Below are positions 39,301-47,388 of a stretch of DNA of 64,000 nt, one piece after another (the stretch's first letter is position 1; the number at the start of each line of letters is the position of its first letter). The DNA comes from Symbiodinium natans (lineage: Eukaryota > Sar > Dinophyceae > Suessiales > Symbiodiniaceae): the NCBI GenBank assembly GCA_905221605.1, contig CAJNDS010002288.1, forward strand, positions 372,001-436,000, written 5' to 3'. Under the pieces are notes generated by a model. The model searched no databases. It had not been told where the DNA came from and was given only the letters and a program-made list of their open reading frames with translations. Made by a program: the position numbers and the translations under genes.

Positions 39301-41290
39301 ACAACTCCCCAGACCCCTGGGAGGATCCAAAAAGTAGAACCCCTAAATAGTACCCTAATGGGTCATTCTTAGGAACCCTACCCTAAACCCTGAACCCTAA
39401 ACCCTAAACCCTAAACCTCAAACCCTAGAGGGGATCTACTTTTTGGATCCTCCCAGGCTCCCAGGGGCCTGGATCAGAATCCGAACGGTCATCACCCGTC
39501 GGCCTAGACTCTGAAACTGCCGCCTTCTCTGTCGCTGAAGGCGCTCCCTTGAAGGATCAGGCTTGGAGAATCGGGCTAGGGTTTAGGGTTTCGGGTTTGG
39601 GGTTGAGGGTTAGGGTTTTCGGGTGCCGTGGAACGATATGCTGAAGGGAAGGCGCCACAGTAGAGTCCTCCTGCTCCTCAAGCCCTTGGTCCTACTTAGC
39701 CCCCACCTAAACCCTTAGCCCTGAACCCTGAACCCTAAACCTCAACCCCAAACCCTAAACCCTTAATCCCTAAACCCCAAACCCTACCCCCCCCCCCCCC
39801 CCCAACCAAACATAGACTCAATCTTCAAGCCCTCGAAGCCCTAAACCCGCAACCCTCTACCCTATAAACCCTAAACCCCTAAACCCCTAAACCCCTAAAC
39901 CCCTAAACCCCTAAACCCTAAACCCCCCAAACCTTAAACCTCCAGGTACAGCTACCGAAGCCCCGCCAGCCTGCGACCAGATCTGGGAAACAAACAGAGG
40001 CCGCCGGCTAGAAGATCACTAGGATGCCAAGGGGTCTTTCAAGGGGTTTAGGGTTTAGGGCTTAGGGCTTAGGGTTTAGGGGTTTTAAGGTGTTCAGGTT
40101 TTAGGGGTTTGTAGGGGACGCTCAGGGAACTTGAAGGGTTTTACGGTGAGGGCCCTGTAAGGGGGCTTCAAGAATTCTAGCTGTGTTTTTGGGGCTTAGG
40201 CTTGAGGGTCTGAAGCACCTGGAGTTCTAAGAATGCCTGCTTGCGTCTGCTTGTGAATGCTTTTGGTGCCGTCTACGGAGGGCCCCTCCCTTTGTGCGAA
40301 CTGTAGCTGTTATAGTTATATTCAAAGCCACTAGTCAAACTGTTTGGGCTCTGCAACGCTAAGCCTATGACTTGTGATCTTCTTAAAGATTGGAAGCCCG
40401 AAGACACGCACGCCCTGGACAATGGTTGGGCAATTTGCTTCCCAGCGGACGGGAAAACCCCCGTGTACTGCTTTGGCAAGATTCCTGCCGATGTCCTCAA
40501 ACAGACCAGTAACAACCAATCGTTCATCTACCTCCTCGAAGCATGGTTAGTCGTAGGCTCCTGCCTACATACGCAGAGGAACCCGTTTTTGCTAAACGAG
40601 GGTAGCACACCAGTTGAGAAGATGAAGATGAAGAAGAAGCCACTGCATCATGCATCCGTCGGCTGGGATGGGGGGCTTCTCATGTCGACTCTCCCGCTTT
40701 GAAATGTTTTAGTGTCTTGGGGTTACAACTGTCGAGGCGTTGGGCATTCGAAAAGGGCCAGATGATCACGAACATGGCACGCTCTGTACCCTGAACTATG
40801 ATATGTTTCTTGTTGCTCCCGCGTCTTGGCCTGTTTCCTTATACAACCTTAAACCCGAATTGACTGACGCTGCAAGGATTCTGCGAAGTTTTTGAAGGAC
40901 TCTAACACTCTTGTTGTAGGGCAAGTGGGGCGGAACTGAATAAGATTGCCTGGCTGGCCCTAAACCCTAAACCCTAACCCCTAAACCCTAAACCCTAAAC
41001 CCTGGGTTTTGAGCCAAAGACTAGACCCTGAGCCCTTGACGACCTCCAGATGCTTATGCGATCAGGGCTTAGGCTTAAGGGAGGCTATAGCCGCGTACTT
41101 GTACTGTTGGGGCCACCCTCAACCCTAAACCCCAAACCCTAAACCCCAAACCCTACACCCCAAACCCTAAACCCCAAACCCTAAACCCTAAACCTCAAAC
41201 CCTAAACCCTAAAAGCCCTCTACAATAAACCCAAAGCCCCATCGGCAGCCCGCGCAGGAAGTACGTGGCTCCTTACGTCACGCAGCCGGG
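28274..41290 (+). CDS. Methyltransferase-like protein with NPPY motif, 5-6 exons, partial
   Basis: Exons: 28274-28338 ([16 protein letters not shown]), 30446-30508 ([16 protein letters not shown]), 37008-37049 ([14 protein letters not shown]), 38412-38491 ([14 protein letters not shown], ending LLGPMKR), 39946-39996 ([17 protein letters not shown]), and a tentative 41258 to about 41290 ([12 protein letters not shown]). Junctions keep frame and use GA, GC, GT, GC and GA donors with AG|G acceptors. [13 protein letters not shown] is the catalytic motif of amino-type S-adenosylmethionine methyltransferases, and the following ..RLFKF...GR.LVPNF and KRY segments occur in the same order in eukaryotic proteins of this type. 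The substrate is unknown. The first exon is joined only by phase, and both ends are missing. The 6.5-kb intron 30509-37007 contains other coding sequence. An alternative junction from 30505 to exon 34086 is also in frame and cannot be excluded. Confidence 0.5.
28915..29027 (+). mobile_element. Family A inverted-repeat element, copy 5
   Basis: Left CTTGGTAGCCCAGTGG; right TTACTGGGCTGTAAAG, with the last bases diverged. Confidence 0.7.
29343..29421 (+). mobile_element. Family B element, left end missing
   Basis: TAGGGATTGTAGTACCC, ATCAAGGACTG and AGTATAAGGGGAACATCCC match family B. Confidence 0.6.
30250..30396 (+). mobile_element. Family I inverted-repeat element with a poly-C/poly-A insertion
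   Basis: TGCTTAGGAAGCCCCC at the left, GGGGGTCCTTAAGCA at the right; about 27 C followed by about 16 A lie next to the left end. Confidence 0.55.
30755..30880. repeat. TATATGTA/TACATATG microsatellite
   Basis: About 16 units of an 8-base AT-rich repeat. The Tyr/Ile/Met-rich ORFs over it are artefacts. Confidence 0.9.
30908..31121 (+). repeat. Three-copy tandem repeat, about 71-77 bp
   Basis: Each unit has a TTCGGGGG/TCAGGGG..T...CCCGAC segment and CACTGTTCTGCAGG.TTTGGG, followed by CTCCATTGAAC in the first two. Confidence 0.65.
31703..32314 (+). CDS. BTB/POZ domain protein, intronless in this reading
   Basis: 203 codons. After a 25-residue lead, residues 28-130 show the BTB fold pattern: [10 protein letters not shown], then a [20 protein letters not shown] segment (L..S..F..M), F.EG....[18 protein letters not shown], then [19 protein letters not shown]. 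The rest, about 131-190, has the helical BACK-like continuation DLADRF...[13 protein letters not shown] domains mediate dimerisation and often recruit substrates to cullin-3 ligases; the partner here is unknown. The ATG at 31703 fits the start of similarity. The last 12 residues (after LVPW) look unlike the rest and follow a possible GT donor at about 32273, so a further exon is possible. No telomeric block interrupts it, although it lies in an intron of the methyltransferase-like gene. Confidence 0.7.
   Translation: MGPAVKVEDDSFAEFTRDVLGRCWGEGDFKVVVEEPGGEMSEGNAEAGLARKEFRVLSAVLGTASPVFEQMVKQGHFLEGTEAQVTITDFSSAAVEAFLLFLHFGSVDGSLATVLELGVLADKYAVGRLHRLCTSTVLDELMPWTACVIFDLADRFHNVDLRNHSLTLILTEPIDSLKQRPCLSPKLVPWVRNWDHIAMYFSR
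32542..32707 (+). mobile_element. Family D element, copy 4, with T/G run
   Basis: CTCTAGGATGCCCAGTAGTG at the left, AGAAAGGGCACCC and CTAGGTGACTGGGCAACCTA at the right, split by a TTTTGTT and poly-G run. Confidence 0.6.
33764..33865 (+). mobile_element. Family B inverted-repeat element, copy 5 (complete)
   Basis: Ends TTGGGATGTTCCCCCTT and AAGGGGGAACATCCCAAG; the best-preserved copy. Confidence 0.85.
34086..34846 (+). CDS. Two-exon coding fragment of unknown function
   Basis: Exon 34086-34172 reads [20 protein letters not shown]... to FELK; exon 34739-34846 reads [20 protein letters not shown]... to the stop in PGFLEAPD. They join in phase 0 through a GT donor and an AG|G acceptor, between a C-strand array (34545-34738) and a G-strand array. 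The stop is TAG at 34844 where telomeric repeat begins. I do not recognise the family. It may be a nested gene or belong to the surrounding gene. Confidence 0.4.
34307..34427 (+). mobile_element. Family J inverted-repeat element, copy 1
   Basis: CAGACCCCTTGGGTGGATCC at the left; TTTTGGTCCTCCCGGGGTCTG at the right. It shares AGTAGAA..CCCAAATAGTACC with 39308-39468. Confidence 0.65.
34545..34738 (-). repeat. Telomeric-type array, C strand, mixed units
   Basis: CCCTAAA with CCCCAAA and CCCCACA variants in a repeating higher-order order, ending at the acceptor of exon 34739. Confidence 0.85.
34847..35175 (+). repeat. Degenerate telomeric-type array, G strand, passing into GGGCTTTT repeats
   Basis: TTTTAGGG units pass into about 15 copies of GGGCTTTT/GGGTTTTT and back to TTTAGGG. 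The Phe/Leu/Gly-rich ORF over it is an artefact. Confidence 0.85.
35176..36707. other. Intron interior before exon 37008
   Basis: No gene can be fixed here. The ORF at 35290-35670 and an overlapping one at 35352-35537 are open in two frames without recognisable motifs. A short coding-like stretch at about 36026-36075 ([15 protein letters not shown]) lies between a C-strand (35938-35990) and a G-strand block and may be a small exon. A half-copy of family C is at 36480-36510. Confidence 0.4.
36708..36984 (-). repeat. Long telomeric-type array, C strand, before exon 37008-37049
   Basis: About 39 units, nearly all CCCTAAA, ending 23 bases before a 42-nt exon. Confidence 0.95.
37078..37240 (+). 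repeat. Telomeric-type array, G strand, after exon 37008-37049
   Basis: TTTAGGG, then a block of TTTAGGC, then a block of TTTGGGG, then TTTAGGG: homogeneous variant blocks. Confidence 0.9.
38266..38402 (-). repeat. Telomeric-type array, C strand, before exon 38412-38491
   Basis: About 19 CCCTAAA units ending 9 bases before the exon. Confidence 0.95.
38544..38597 (+). repeat. Telomeric-type array, G strand, after exon 38412-38491
   Basis: TTTAGGG then TTTCGGG units, running directly into a family-D element. Confidence 0.85.
38600..38715 (+). mobile_element. Family D element, copy 5 (complete)
   Basis: CTAGGACCCAGAGTAAGCCC at the left, AGGATACTCTTGGGCCTAG at the right; about 116 bp. Confidence 0.7.
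39308..39468 (+). mobile_element. Family J element with telomeric repeat inside
   Basis: Arms CCCTGGGAGGATCCAAAAAG and CTTTTTGGATCCTCCCAGG are inverted copies. Between them is an array of about seven CCCTAAA-type units (about 39375-39427). Confidence 0.75.
39860..39925 (-). repeat. Telomeric-type array, C strand, before exon 39946-39996
   Basis: CCCCTAAA octamers. Confidence 0.85.
40367..40702 (+). pseudogene. Possible retroelement polyprotein fragment
   Basis: Open for 111 codons. Residues 1-65 ([21 protein letters not shown], then [15 protein letters not shown] and [13 protein letters not shown]) have the order GWA....-...G.IP..VL......-FIYLLE seen in the RNase H-like part of dinoflagellate retroelement polyproteins. 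No reverse transcriptase motif or long terminal repeat was found nearby. Function claim is weak. Confidence 0.3.
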
Positions 41291-41500
41291 CCGCCTTGAA
41301 CATCTCGACATCACTGAAAAACAAAAACATGTCATGCATATTTATACTTCTATGCTTCCATATATGTATACATAATATATGTACAGAAATTATGTATAAA
41401 TAAGTTCATATAATGTCTACACTTGCAAAAATGCTTATACAACCCTTTAAATATGTGCATGTACATTGATAGTACTTGCGTAGTCTCCTTCCTTGGGCGC

Positions 41501-41540
41501 TACCTTCGGATACCTTCGGATACCTTCGGATACCTTCGGT
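41501..41540 (+). repeat. TACCTTCGGA decamer, four copies
   Basis: Four consecutive 10-base units, the last with one change. Confidence 0.85.
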
Positions 41541-42460
41541 GCTTTAGGAGAAGCTGGCACCCTTCAGTACACTTAAACTCTCCAGCTGCTTCTCAAGGAA
41601 ACGGACCCCGAACCGGGTATGCCGAACGTGGAGGGAGCCCCTGGCGATTGGCTGAACCCCTAGATTGGCCTCTGTCCCGGTGGCTGGCGGAGGACAGGCC
41701 CCCAAGAAGTTAGGGTTTGGGGTCGAGAAGGCCTTAAGCCCTAACCCTAAATCCTAGGCCCTGAGTCCTTATCTCCCAAAAGCCCTCCACCTTGAGGCTT
41801 TGGGTGCTTCTACTTGGGCCCACGCTGCGAAAGTTGCTGATGCGAGCGGCATCGAATGACACTTCCCCGCGAATTATTTGCAGCAGGGCTTTAAGCAAAA
41901 GTCAGTCGGGTACTGCAAAGGCCTGAGTTTAAGTGGTTTAGGGGTCAGGGTGCCCAGAAATGACGAATGGAAGTGTATGTTTTCGAGCTACGGTCTCGAA
42001 GAGTTTGGGTGGGCGCGTCTTTGTGCCCTTCTGTGTATATGTATAGCTTCAATGGCCAGAATGGGGGGGCGGTATGTGAGCGGCATTAGCCTAGTGTCCG
42101 CGCAGCAAACTTGCACCCTAACCCTAAACCCTAAACCCTAAACCCCAAACCCCAAACCCCAATACACTAACCTCGTGCTACAACCGAGGCACCAACCAGA
42201 GATGGCCATGGCGCACACTCTAATATAAGGGGTCGGAATAGTTACTAATAGTATTCCCTGGTGGTCCCTTCACGAATACTACAATTGCTCCCAAAACCCT
42301 GTTCTAACTATGAAGGCCCCTATGTCAGAGGGCTTAGGTTAGAGACCCTTCAGGACATGCAACGGGAAGCATTCGGGAATCGCCCCGCAGTGGGGTTTCC
42401 AGACCATCCCACTCCTCAACATCTTCCAGCCTCATACGCTCGACACATGGCTGAAGACAT

Positions 42461-42607
42461 TTGAAGGTTCATGGCCACTTATAAGTAGGGTTATGGGGTT
42501 TAGGGTTTGGGGTTTAGGGTTTAGGGTTTTAGGTTTAGGGTTATAACCATGGATATACGGTATACCCAACTTGTAACCCTGCTTAGAAGTAACCACGAAC
42601 CTCCAAG
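42461..42607 (+). mobile_element. Family C element with telomeric repeat inside
   Basis: Ends TTGAAGGTTCATGGCCACTT and CCACGAACCTCCAAG. About 50 bases of TTTAGGG-type repeat (about 42495-42540) lie inside the left half. Confidence 0.75.
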
Positions 42608-42713
42608 CACCCTCAGAGGCGGTCTGCCCCCCACATTGCGTACTGGTCCGCCGCCGGGATGCCCTCCCGGCCGCACTTCGGGGCGTCGCCAAGGCACTTC
42701 CACTGCTTACTGA

Positions 42714-42802
42714 TTGCTTAAGAACCCCCCCCCCAACCAGCAACCTTTAAGGGCAATATAGGGATTATTGTTGTTTGTTCTCTGGGGGTTCTTAAGCAAA
42801 TA
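42714..42802 (+). mobile_element. Family I inverted-repeat element, copy 3
   Basis: Ends TTGCTTAAGAACCCCC and GGGGGTTCTTAAGCAAA around TTTAAGGGCAATATAGGG. Confidence 0.7.
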
Positions 42803-44052
42803 GTAGCTGTGGGTGTTTCCGGGTTTCCGAATGGGAGTGGGGGGGTGGAGGGGGGCGGGGGGGGTCCTTCTTAAAGGGGTTGCGCTCTATGTGGGGTATA
42901 TATGCACGGTATACGTTTATCTGGAAGTTGAGTTATCGCTTTTGTTGGGGGAAATGAAAGTATTCAGGGAGCTCGTCGAACCTCATATCTCCCGGAACCC
43001 TGCACTCTGTCGGCTGTGGGCCTTGCCGGATGTAGCATTCCAACGCCGAACCCGAGATCCTGAACCTTCTCGCAGGCGCCTCTCTGTAGCCTGCGTCGCC
43101 ATGCAAGATCATGAACACGGCGTTCAGAAAGCCAGAAAGCACGAGAACCCTACATCCGCAATGTTTCAAGACGAGGGTGGAGCGCACACGGGGGTGGGGA
43201 TGTGCGACTTGGGGTGCGCCCCTGGGTGCTGCTCCAGGGCGCCACAATCAGACACCCTAAGCCCTTGACCCTACATGTTCTAACTCCAAACCCCAAACCC
43301 GACATGTTCTAAGACTCTAAGACACCCTATACATCTTAAACGCGTCCAACAGCTCCACATGGTTCGGAGCCCCTTCCCCGAGTCTAAGGACCGACAAAGA
43401 CGCCCAAAGCACGCCTAAACCCTAACTCAACCGACTGAGGTTTACGGTTTGGGGTTTAGGGTTGTCCTCCCAACAAACTCGGCGCCATAAATCAAACTTC
43501 GCTAATCGATTTTACCTTTGCTTCGGTATTTTCGGTGATTATTCCTTTGCTTCGGATATGTTTGCGATCCCCATTACGATCACATACCCTGTACCACGAT
43601 GATCCCCTTCTGAGGTTTAGATGGCCCATACGTCCGTTTAAGGTGCATGTTGTAATTAGTCGGCACCATCTTGCCGAAAACTCGTTCAGCACACGAAAAA
43701 TCTGCTCCTCGAAGGCATCTGAGGAAGCGTTGCAGCGGAAGGCACGAGTGCGTTGGGGATTACATGAACCCTAGAAGGGTTTGTCGTCAATTTGAAGAAG
43801 GGTGCTATATATGGTCCTCAAGGTATATGATTGCAATTTTATAGGGTTCATGTGGTCCCCAAAGGTGGGAAGAAGGGCCTGCTGTCTCGGGTCGTAGGGA
43901 TTTTGGGTACGTTGGGCTGCGTGAGGCTCAGGTTTCACATGTTTTTTGAGTAGCCCACGGCAAGAGGCAAGAGGGATATAGCTACGTACCCCGAGGGCTT
44001 CGGGTTCAGGGTTTCAGGGTGTGGGTGGCTGGTCTGTGGTTTGAAGCGGTCG

Positions 44053-44224
44053 GCTAGGGTTTAGGCTTTAGGGTTTAGGGTTTGGGGTTTAGGGTTTAGG
44101 GTTAGGGTTTAGGGTTTAGGGTTTAGGGTTTAGGGTTTAGGGTTTAGGGTTTAGGGTTTAGGGTTTAGGGTTTAGGGTGTAGGGTTTAGGGTTTAGGGTT
44201 TAGAGTTTAGGGTTTAGGGTTTAG
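44053..44224 (+). repeat. Telomeric-type array, G strand
   Basis: About 24 units, mostly TTTAGGG. Confidence 0.9.
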
Positions 44225-44485
44225 TTGATGCCCCTTGTGTCCGTTCACTGTAACCTTTCCAGGGCTTTGGCTCTATTGCTTGCGGATGTTCATGGTTAGC
44301 CTGACCTCAAACATCAGCTTTTGCCGCTTCGAAAGTCTAAGCCCTGAGCCTATCAGCCTAAACCCTAAATCTTGAGCCTGTAAGCCCATAAGCCTAAACC
44401 TTAATCCCTAAACCGTACCACGAGTCGCTGTCGACATCGTGTAGAGGCCTTCAACGACTTCTGCACCTGAGTCAGCACTTACTCA

Positions 44486-44655
44486 GCTTTTCAGGGTCTA
44501 GGGTTTCAGGATTTCGGGGTTTCAGGGTTTCAGGTTTTCGGGGTTTCGGGGTTTCGGGGTTTCGGGGTTTCGGGGTTTCGGGGTTTCGGGGTTTCAGGGT
44601 TTCGGGGTTTCAGGGTTTCAGGGTCTCAGGGATTCAGGGCGTCAGGGTTTGGGCT
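44486..44655 (+). repeat. Variant array, TTTCGGGG and TTTCAGGG units
   Basis: About 20 octamers in which A of the telomeric unit is replaced by C or CA, homogeneous over long runs. Confidence 0.85.
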
Positions 44656-45267
44656 TAGGGCTTGTTTAGGGTTCCCAATATTCTCCAAGAGCACCTGCGT
44701 AGGCTAGGATTCATGGCGAAGCCTCAGGGAGCAGCCTGGAACTGCAATATCAGAAGCCTGTTTTCAACAGACGATGTAGTCCCCAAACAGTAGGATCCCG
44801 CAATTAATTAATAAGGACCCCAATAAAATACCCCGAATAAACAAGATCGTAAGCCCCCACTTGAAATCGCAGCAAGTAATCAGCGAAATTGCGGACAGGA
44901 GGGAACAATTCATGTGTTCACTCAGCATTCCTTCCTATTTTGCTGTGGGCCTTAGAGGTGTTTACAAGCACGTGCAACTTAAGAGAGAATGGCACGGTAA
45001 GCCCAAAACCCTAAACCCCGAGAAACCCTAAAGCCCTAAGCCACCAGCAAGCCAAGCGAGGAGCTAAGGACGTAGGATGGCTTGGGACGTCGGTTTCACC
45101 ATGCCTGGAAGGCAAGCCCAAAGGGATTAGGGTTTAGGGTTTGGTTAGGGTTCAGTTAGGGTTTAGGGTTTAGGGTTTTAGGGTTTAGGGTCCAGGGTTC
45201 AGGGTTTAGGGTTCAGTGTTTAGGGTAAAGCGTTTAGGGTTACGCAACCTTGAAGCCTTATAGGCCT

Positions 45268-45378
45268 ACTTGGAGGTTCATGGGTGCGGTTTAAGCAGGG
45301 TCATAAGTCGGGGAACTATGGCTCGAACCTTGCCTCGGAAACTTATAACACTGCTTATAAGGACCCAAACCTTCAAGT
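45268..45378 (+). mobile_element. Family C inverted-repeat element, copy 9
   Basis: Ends ACTTGGAGGTTCATGGGT and GGACCCAAACCTTCAAGT. Confidence 0.75.
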
Positions 45379-45663
45379 AAACCCTCAAGAAAACTTTAAA
45401 CTCCCTGCCTTTGCAAAGAACCCAAAGCCCCCCGAGCCCGGTCTCGATCCTACCCATTTGCAACAACTGAAGTTTAGGGTTTAGGGTTAGGGTTTGGGGT
45501 TTAGGATTTCGGACTTGAGGTATAGGTCTAGTAGGGTTTTGATACGCAGTATAGTCCCTCAAACAAGTCGGAAATGAGCAGTTCAGGTCGTGCCCATGAC
45601 TTGGGCAAGCTTTGCTTTGCGTGGGCCAAAGAGGCGGGAGGAGGGTTTAAATCCTAAACCTTA

Positions 45664-45772
45664 CCCTAAGGATCCATGTACCTATATAGTATATGCTTGG
45701 CTAGCAAGGGGGTGCCTATAAGTCAGCTTTCAGGCCCAAGTATATATTATATAGGGTAAGAACCTACGTTTT
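45664..45772 (+). mobile_element. Family F element, copy 2
   Basis: CCCTAAGGATCCATGTACCT identical to the copy at 4842; the right end TATATTATATAGGGTAAGA is diverged. Confidence 0.5.
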
Positions 45773-45902
45773 TACAGGGATAATACACAAGAAACTCGTA
45801 ATTCTGAGCCAGCCAGAAAAGTGTATTTTTTCTGGGCACTTACCGGCTCTGAACCATACAGCACACCTTGACTTGTCCCACTGCCCTGTCTACGCATGCC
45901 TT

Positions 45903-46000
45903 GGGTCTAGAGTCTAGGGTTTAGGGTCTAGGGTCTAGGGTTTAGGGTTTAGGGTTTAGGGTTTAGGGTTCAGGGTTTAGGGTTTAGGGTTTAGGGTTTA
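45903..46000 (+). repeat. Telomeric-type array, G strand
   Basis: About 14 units with TCTAGGG variants at the start. Confidence 0.85.
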
Positions 46001-46252
46001 CACTGGCTGACTCATCTCCTGCGCCAGTGGCAATAACGGCCCCAATGCTTCGGCTGGTCGGGCCAAGTCTGGCAGCCTCGGGCCCTGTCGGGCACTTTTG
46101 GGCAACCTTGGGCCAATATCTCCTTGAAAGCCTGGATCTTACAATTAGACTAAAATGGCTGAAATACCTGAATGACTCAATCTGGATTCTAAACCATTTA
46201 GCGTGCAAGATTTCCTCCATCCACAGCACGTTTAGGGTTTTAGGGCTCAAGG

Positions 46253-46355
46253 GCTGGGATCTTCCCCCTGGAACTAGCACTGCTTCATAGGGATTATAGT
46301 ACCACCTATTCTAATCCCTATTAAGGACTGTTCGTATAAAGGGGAACATCCCAAG
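46253..46355 (+). mobile_element. Family B inverted-repeat element, copy 6
   Basis: Ends GCTGGGATCTTCCCCCT and AAGGGGAACATCCCAAG; the centre AGGGATTATAGTACCACC matches the other copies. Confidence 0.8.
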
Positions 46356-46755
46356 GTTTAGGGTTTTAGGGTGCAGGCTCCTCCATTGCATGCTCCGTGA
46401 CATGTTGAGGGGACCTTCCACCTTTGTAAGGCATAAACCTCTGTAAGCCCGCCCTGAACCTTAAAAGCCCGCCTCAAAACCAAAAATCATCAGCTTCACG
46501 AACCCTACCCCCTAAAGCCCCAACTAAACCTCCTCAAGACCCAAAACCCCTAAGCCCTAAACCCTAAACCCTATAAGCCCTAAACCCTAACCCTAAACCC
46601 CCAAACGAAAAGTCCCTAAACCCCAAACACCCCCCAAGACTGGAGAAGGGCAGCTGCGGATGCGCTGCAGCCCACGTCAAGGCGATTCTTGGGCGTTTTG
46701 GGGTGCTAGGACACACAGTTTCGGGTTTAGGGTTTAGGGTTTAGGGTCTAGGGCA

Positions 46756-46860
46756 ACTAGGACTTAGAGTAGGCCTTATTCCCTTCTTTAGAGTTTGGGT
46801 TCCCCTATAAGCCTCTTCAAAACCAAAAGGGCACCCTCTTGTTCCTAGGTTACTCTAGGG
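46756..46860 (+). mobile_element. Family D element, copy 6
   Basis: ACTAGGACTTAGAGTAGGCC at the left, CTAGGTTACTCTAGG at the right. Confidence 0.65.
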
Positions 46861-47388
46861 TTTGGGGCTTTGAGGGGGTTCAGAGGGCTTCCGGAGACTT
46901 CAGGGGTTTTAGGGGTAAGTGTTTTGTTGGTGGTTTCAGGGGGGCGGGGGACAGGGCACCTTCAGTCTGTTGACGCTTTCTTCCAGGCTGGGATTCCAGC
47001 CCACGGACCTTGAAGATTTTTGCGTCAACGCAGGTCAAAACAGACTGGGGAAGCATATGTTGAGGCCAGTTGTCTAGTTTTTCGATATACTCGTTGGGGT
47101 ACCCTCAAGAGAGCCATCACAACTTGCTCAAGGAATGGCTCAAGGAATCCCCTTCACGAGCTATTGTGCTTCATCATTTTAAACCCTATGCCCCCTCAAC
47201 TCTAAACTTAGGAATCCTAAACCTGAAGCCCTCAACAGCCTGAAGCCATGAAGCAACTCTTTAGTCTTTGAGTGCACGGTCGCGCATTGCACTTTGGTTT
47301 GAGGGGTTCCTGTTTTCACACTTAGGGTTTAGGGTTCCCTCTTTAGAAAAGCTTGCCTAGAATTGGAGCAACGCCCGTGCCATTTTGG

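Larger units (their letters stand above)
41291..47388. other. Long region without an assignable gene
   Basis: Between the methyltransferase-like gene and PPR gene 3. It holds element copies (C at 42461 and 45268, I at 42714, F at 45664, B at 46253, D at 46756), telomeric blocks (44053-44224, 44486-44655, 45903-46000) and a 4 x 10-bp repeat at 41501. Possible stray exons, each with an AG|G start or element flanks but no recognised family: about 42618-42715 (VRRRDALPAALRGVAK), 46649-46717 (CGCAAAHVKAILGRFGVLGH). The open frames at 42940-43268 and 43492-43774 show no motifs. Confidence 0.45.
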
